Below, piece by piece: positions 7,078-8,292 of a stretch of 8,292 nucleotides of DNA (the stretch's first letter is position 1; the number at the start of each line of letters is the position of its first letter). The position numbers were made by a program, and so were the translations under genes. This stretch comes from Oscillospiraceae bacterium (GTDB lineage Bacteria > Bacillota > Clostridia > Oscillospirales > Ruminococcaceae). The DNA is taken from NCBI GenBank assembly GCA_017394565.1, contig JAFPXW010000283.1, positions 1 through 8,292 on the forward strand. The letters run 5' to 3'. Below the pieces are notes generated by a model, which saw nothing but the letters and a program-made list of their open reading frames with translations, was not told where the DNA came from and did not search any database.

Positions 7078-7133
7078 TTAGAAAAAGCCCTCGGCTAAGG
7101 GAGGTTCATCCCAAAGCTAAGGGCTTTTTCTAA
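7078..7133. terminator. Bidirectional Rho-independent terminator
   Basis: A perfect 14-base-pair outer stem (7078-7091 with 7120-7133) contains A5 on the left and T5 on the right of a GCCCT/AGGGC step. The inner stem continues with GCT/AGC and GGGA/TCCC around a six-base loop (7103-7108), interrupted by small mismatches. On either strand the transcript gives a GC-rich stem followed by GCTTTTTCTAA, so it can stop both the VanZ-side operon on + and the sirtuin transcript on -. Confidence 0.9.
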
Positions 7134-7148
7134 TAGGAAAACGATTTT

Positions 7149-7168
7149 GAAAACGCGCCGCAAGGCGC
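7149..7168 (-). terminator. Short terminator downstream of the sirtuin gene
   Basis: Read on the minus strand, GCGCC-TTGC-GGCGC (7168 to 7155) is a tight five-pair GC stem with a four-base loop followed by GTTTTC. It lies 41 bases after the sirtuin stop and before the larger bidirectional hairpin, giving two tandem stops for that transcript. The short T-tract makes it a moderate terminator. Confidence 0.65.
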
Positions 7169-7173
7169 ACCAA

Positions 7174-7208
7174 TCATTCCTAATTCCTCATTCCTAATTC
7201 CTAATTTC
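7174..7208 (-). repeat. Right heptamer array, inverted copy
   Basis: On the minus strand this reads GAAATTA (7208-7202), GGAATTA (7201-7195), GGAATGA (7194-7188), GGAATTA (7187-7181) and GGAATGA (7180-7174): five units of the same heptamer as the left array, in inverted orientation. It starts directly after the sirtuin TGA stop (7211-7209), and that TGA is itself part of the shared terminal AATGAGAAAT sequence. Confidence 0.88.
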
Positions 7209-7940
7209 TCATTGTACCGCTACGCTGTCCAGCGCTTCCCCGATCTGATCCCGGATGATGAGGTCGGCGTTTTTGTCGGCGGAGGTTTCGTCGCGGTTCA
7301 TGACGATCAGGTGCGAACCGTTGAAATAGCGCAGAAATCCGGCTGCCGGGTAGACGTTCAGCGAGGTGCCGCCCACGATCAGGACATCCGCCTGCGAGAT
7401 GGCGTTCACGGCGTGTTCGATCGTGTCGTTCGGGAGTCCCTCCTCGTAGAGTACCACGTCCGGCTTGACCAGTCCGCCGCATTTCTCGCATTTCGGGATG
7501 CCGGCCGATTCCAGGATCCAGTGCGCATCGTAGAGCGCTCCGCATTTCTGGCAGTAATTCCGGTGAACACTGCCGTGGAGCTCATCCACGACCTTCGATC
7601 CGGCAAGCTGATGGAGTCCGTCGATATTCTGCGTCACCACTGCCGCAAGGTGTCCGGTCGCTTCGAGCTCGGCGAGTTTCCGGTGGGCGGCATTGGGCTT
7701 GGCATCAAGGCAGAGCATCTTGTCGCGGTAGAAGCGGTAGAATTCCTCCGTGTGACGATAGAAAAACGTCGCAGACAGGATGGTTTCCGGCGGGTAGTCG
7801 TACTTCTGGTTGTACAGCCCGTCCACGCTCCGGAAGTCCGGAATGCCGCTTTCGGTGGAAACGCCTGCGCCGCCGAAAAAGACAAGCTTCCTCGCGCGGT
7901 TCAGGATCGACTGCAATTTCTCATGCTGTTCGGGTGTCAT
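7209..7940 (-). CDS. cobB: Sir2-family NAD-dependent protein deacylase (sirtuin)
   Basis: Removes acyl groups, chiefly acetyl, from protein lysines using NAD+, giving nicotinamide and O-acetyl-ADP-ribose; cytoplasmic. At 243 residues it is full length. Rossmann NAD site: GAGVSTESGIPDFR at 24-37. TQNIDGLHQLAG at 103-114 includes the Asn-Ile-Asp nicotinamide-pocket residues. The catalytic base is His122 in ELHGS. The zinc module has Cys130, Cys133, Cys151 and Cys154. GTSLNVYPAAG near 191-201 closes the NAD site. Overall wording resembles the Thermotoga Sir2 type (EEFYRF, AGSKVVDELHG). The Tyr-x-x-Arg pair that marks desuccinylating SIRT5/CobB enzymes appears as Tyr68-x-x-Tyr71, so deacetylation is the more likely main activity; this is inference from a manual alignment. 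A perfect AAGGAGGT at 7956-7949, eight bases before the ATG, fixes the start. It lies 36 bases after queF and is probably co-transcribed. Its stop codon is inside the right repeat end. Confidence 0.96.
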   Translation of the reverse strand: MTPEQHEKLQSILNRARKLVFFGGAGVSTESGIPDFRSVDGLYNQKYDYPPETILSATFFYRHTEEFYRFYRDKMLCLDAKPNAAHRKLAELEATGHLAAVVTQNIDGLHQLAGSKVVDELHGSVHRNYCQKCGALYDAHWILESAGIPKCEKCGGLVKPDVVLYEEGLPNDTIEHAVNAISQADVLIVGGTSLNVYPAAGFLRYFNGSHLIVMNRDETSADKNADLIIRDQIGEALDSVAVQ

Positions 7941-7948
7941 GGATCTAT

Positions 7949-7956
7949 ACCTCCTT
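7949..7956 (-). promoter_or_regulatory. Consensus ribosome binding site of the sirtuin gene
   Basis: AAGGAGGT on the minus strand is a full anti-16S match eight bases before the ATG at 7940. No clear promoter is visible in the 36-base gap after queF, supporting co-transcription. Confidence 0.85.
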
Positions 7957-7976
7957 GTGCTAATTTATGCTGATAT

Positions 7977-8292
7977 TCAGCGATTATTGATATGCTCCGG
8001 ATACAGGTCGTGGTGCGTCAGGCGATCCCATGCGACCTGCTCCCACTTCGTCCCCGGTCTGCCGTAGTTGCAGTACGGATCAATGGAAATGCCGCCGCGC
8101 GGCAGGAATTTTCCCCAGACTTCGATGTAATACGGATCCATGAGCCGGATGAGGTCATTCATGATGATGTTTACGCAGTCCTCGTGGAAGTCGCCGTGGT
8201 TGCGGAAGCTGAACAGGTAGAGCTTGAGGGATTTCGACTCGACCATCTTCACAGCGGGGACGTAGGAAATGTAGATCGCCGCGAAATCCGGC
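7977..8292 (-). CDS. queF: NADPH-dependent 7-cyano-7-deazaguanine (preQ0) reductase QueF, 5' partial
   Basis: QueF reduces the nitrile of preQ0 to the aminomethyl of preQ1 with two NADPH, a step of tRNA queuosine synthesis, in the cytoplasm. The frame is open past the right window edge: a GTG at 8252 is internal, because upstream codons continue with PDFAAIYISYVPAV, family sequence. About 104 C-terminal residues are present. Seen: the QPDF-type Asp (codon 8288-8286), which acts with the catalytic Cys seven residues earlier, outside the window; the substrate-binding VESKSLKLYL stretch; SFRNHGDFHED, whose His and Glu bind the substrate; and VWGKFLPRGGISIDPY followed by HHDLYPEHINNR at the end. 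These closely match the short (unimodular) Bacillus-type QueF. Other que genes and any preQ1 riboswitch would lie beyond the right edge. The TGA stop at 7979-7977 is 36 bases before the sirtuin start. Confidence 0.97.
   Translation of the reverse strand, partial: PDFAAIYISYVPAVKMVESKSLKLYLFSFRNHGDFHEDCVNIIMNDLIRLMDPYYIEVWGKFLPRGGISIDPYCNYGRPGTKWEQVAWDRLTHHDLYPEHINNR

Larger units (their letters stand above)
6897..7213. repeat. Inverted-repeat-bounded intergenic block between convergent genes
   Basis: The 317-base block starts and ends with the same sequence in opposite orientation: AATGAGAAAT, then a pyrimidine, then GGAATKA-type heptamers (left from 6897 on +, right from 7213 on -). Across the first 31 positions the two ends differ at only three, all at the variable base of the heptamer or its outermost degenerate copy. 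Inside are an AATGCGT array, two terminator hairpins and another imperfect hairpin, and no ORF. This fits a dispersed intergenic repeat or a small non-autonomous element, but no transposase, target-site duplication or known family was recognised. The ends reach into both flanking coding regions. Confidence 0.6.

Noticed and set aside
6902..7208. CRISPR-like array of short repeats
   Set aside because: The units are seven-base direct repeats without spacers, and there are no cas genes nearby.
7212..7973. 253-residue + strand open frame opposite the sirtuin
   Set aside because: The minus-strand sirtuin has every catalytic and zinc-binding motif plus a perfect ribosome binding site; this frame is its complement.
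7977..8252. Complete 91-residue small protein starting at the GTG at 8252
   Set aside because: The frame continues upstream to the window edge with QueF family sequence including the catalytic-region Asp, so the GTG is an internal Val codon.

Overview
The window looks like the chromosome of a GC-rich Clostridia member (Bacillota), most like the Ruminococcus/Oscillospiraceae group. The basis is GC-biased codons, strong AGGAGG-type ribosome binding sites, a QueF tail that closely resembles the Bacillus type, a Cthe_2159-type beta-helix lipoprotein, and heptamer repeat spacers. The species cannot be fixed from this sequence alone. No phage, transposase, CRISPR, tRNA or rRNA is visible.

Layout. 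(1) Bases 2-2401 (+) hold a large secreted lipoprotein whose signal peptide is cut by the window edge. It is a right-handed beta-helix of the carbohydrate-binding Cthe_2159 type, interrupted by a long low-complexity linker and ending in a 22-residue tandem repeat. A clear intrinsic terminator (2439-2480) closes it. (2) A near-consensus promoter (2489-2517) starts a compact four-gene + strand run at 2590-6923. It encodes an unrecognised six-helix membrane protein with an acidic, proline-rich tail, a ComM/YifB AAA+ ATPase, a divergent RodA/FtsW (SEDS) glycan polymerase and a VanZ-like membrane protein. Gaps are 11, 25 and 14 bases, so one transcript is likely. (3) Bases 6897-7213 form a convergent intergenic block flanked by inverted arrays of a GGAATKA heptamer. 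Inside are a second heptamer array, a small hairpin, a strong bidirectional terminator and a minus-strand terminator. The outer edges of the block form the 3' ends of both flanking genes. (4) On the minus strand, queF (5' end outside the window) is followed 36 bases later by a Sir2-type NAD-dependent deacylase, probably on the same transcript.

How the genes fit together. The + strand run mixes cell-envelope functions (SEDS peptidoglycan polymerase, VanZ-like protein, unknown membrane protein) with a DNA-processing ATPase. The shared transcript is well supported, but a shared function is not shown. The minus-strand pair combines queuosine synthesis with protein deacylation, again without an obvious biochemical link.

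The most unusual items are the inverted heptamer-repeat block that supplies coding sequence and stop codons to two unrelated genes, the unknown membrane protein, and the SEDS protein whose usual Glu-Glu after the catalytic Asp is absent. Nothing here clearly amounts to a new biological system; most genes belong to known families.
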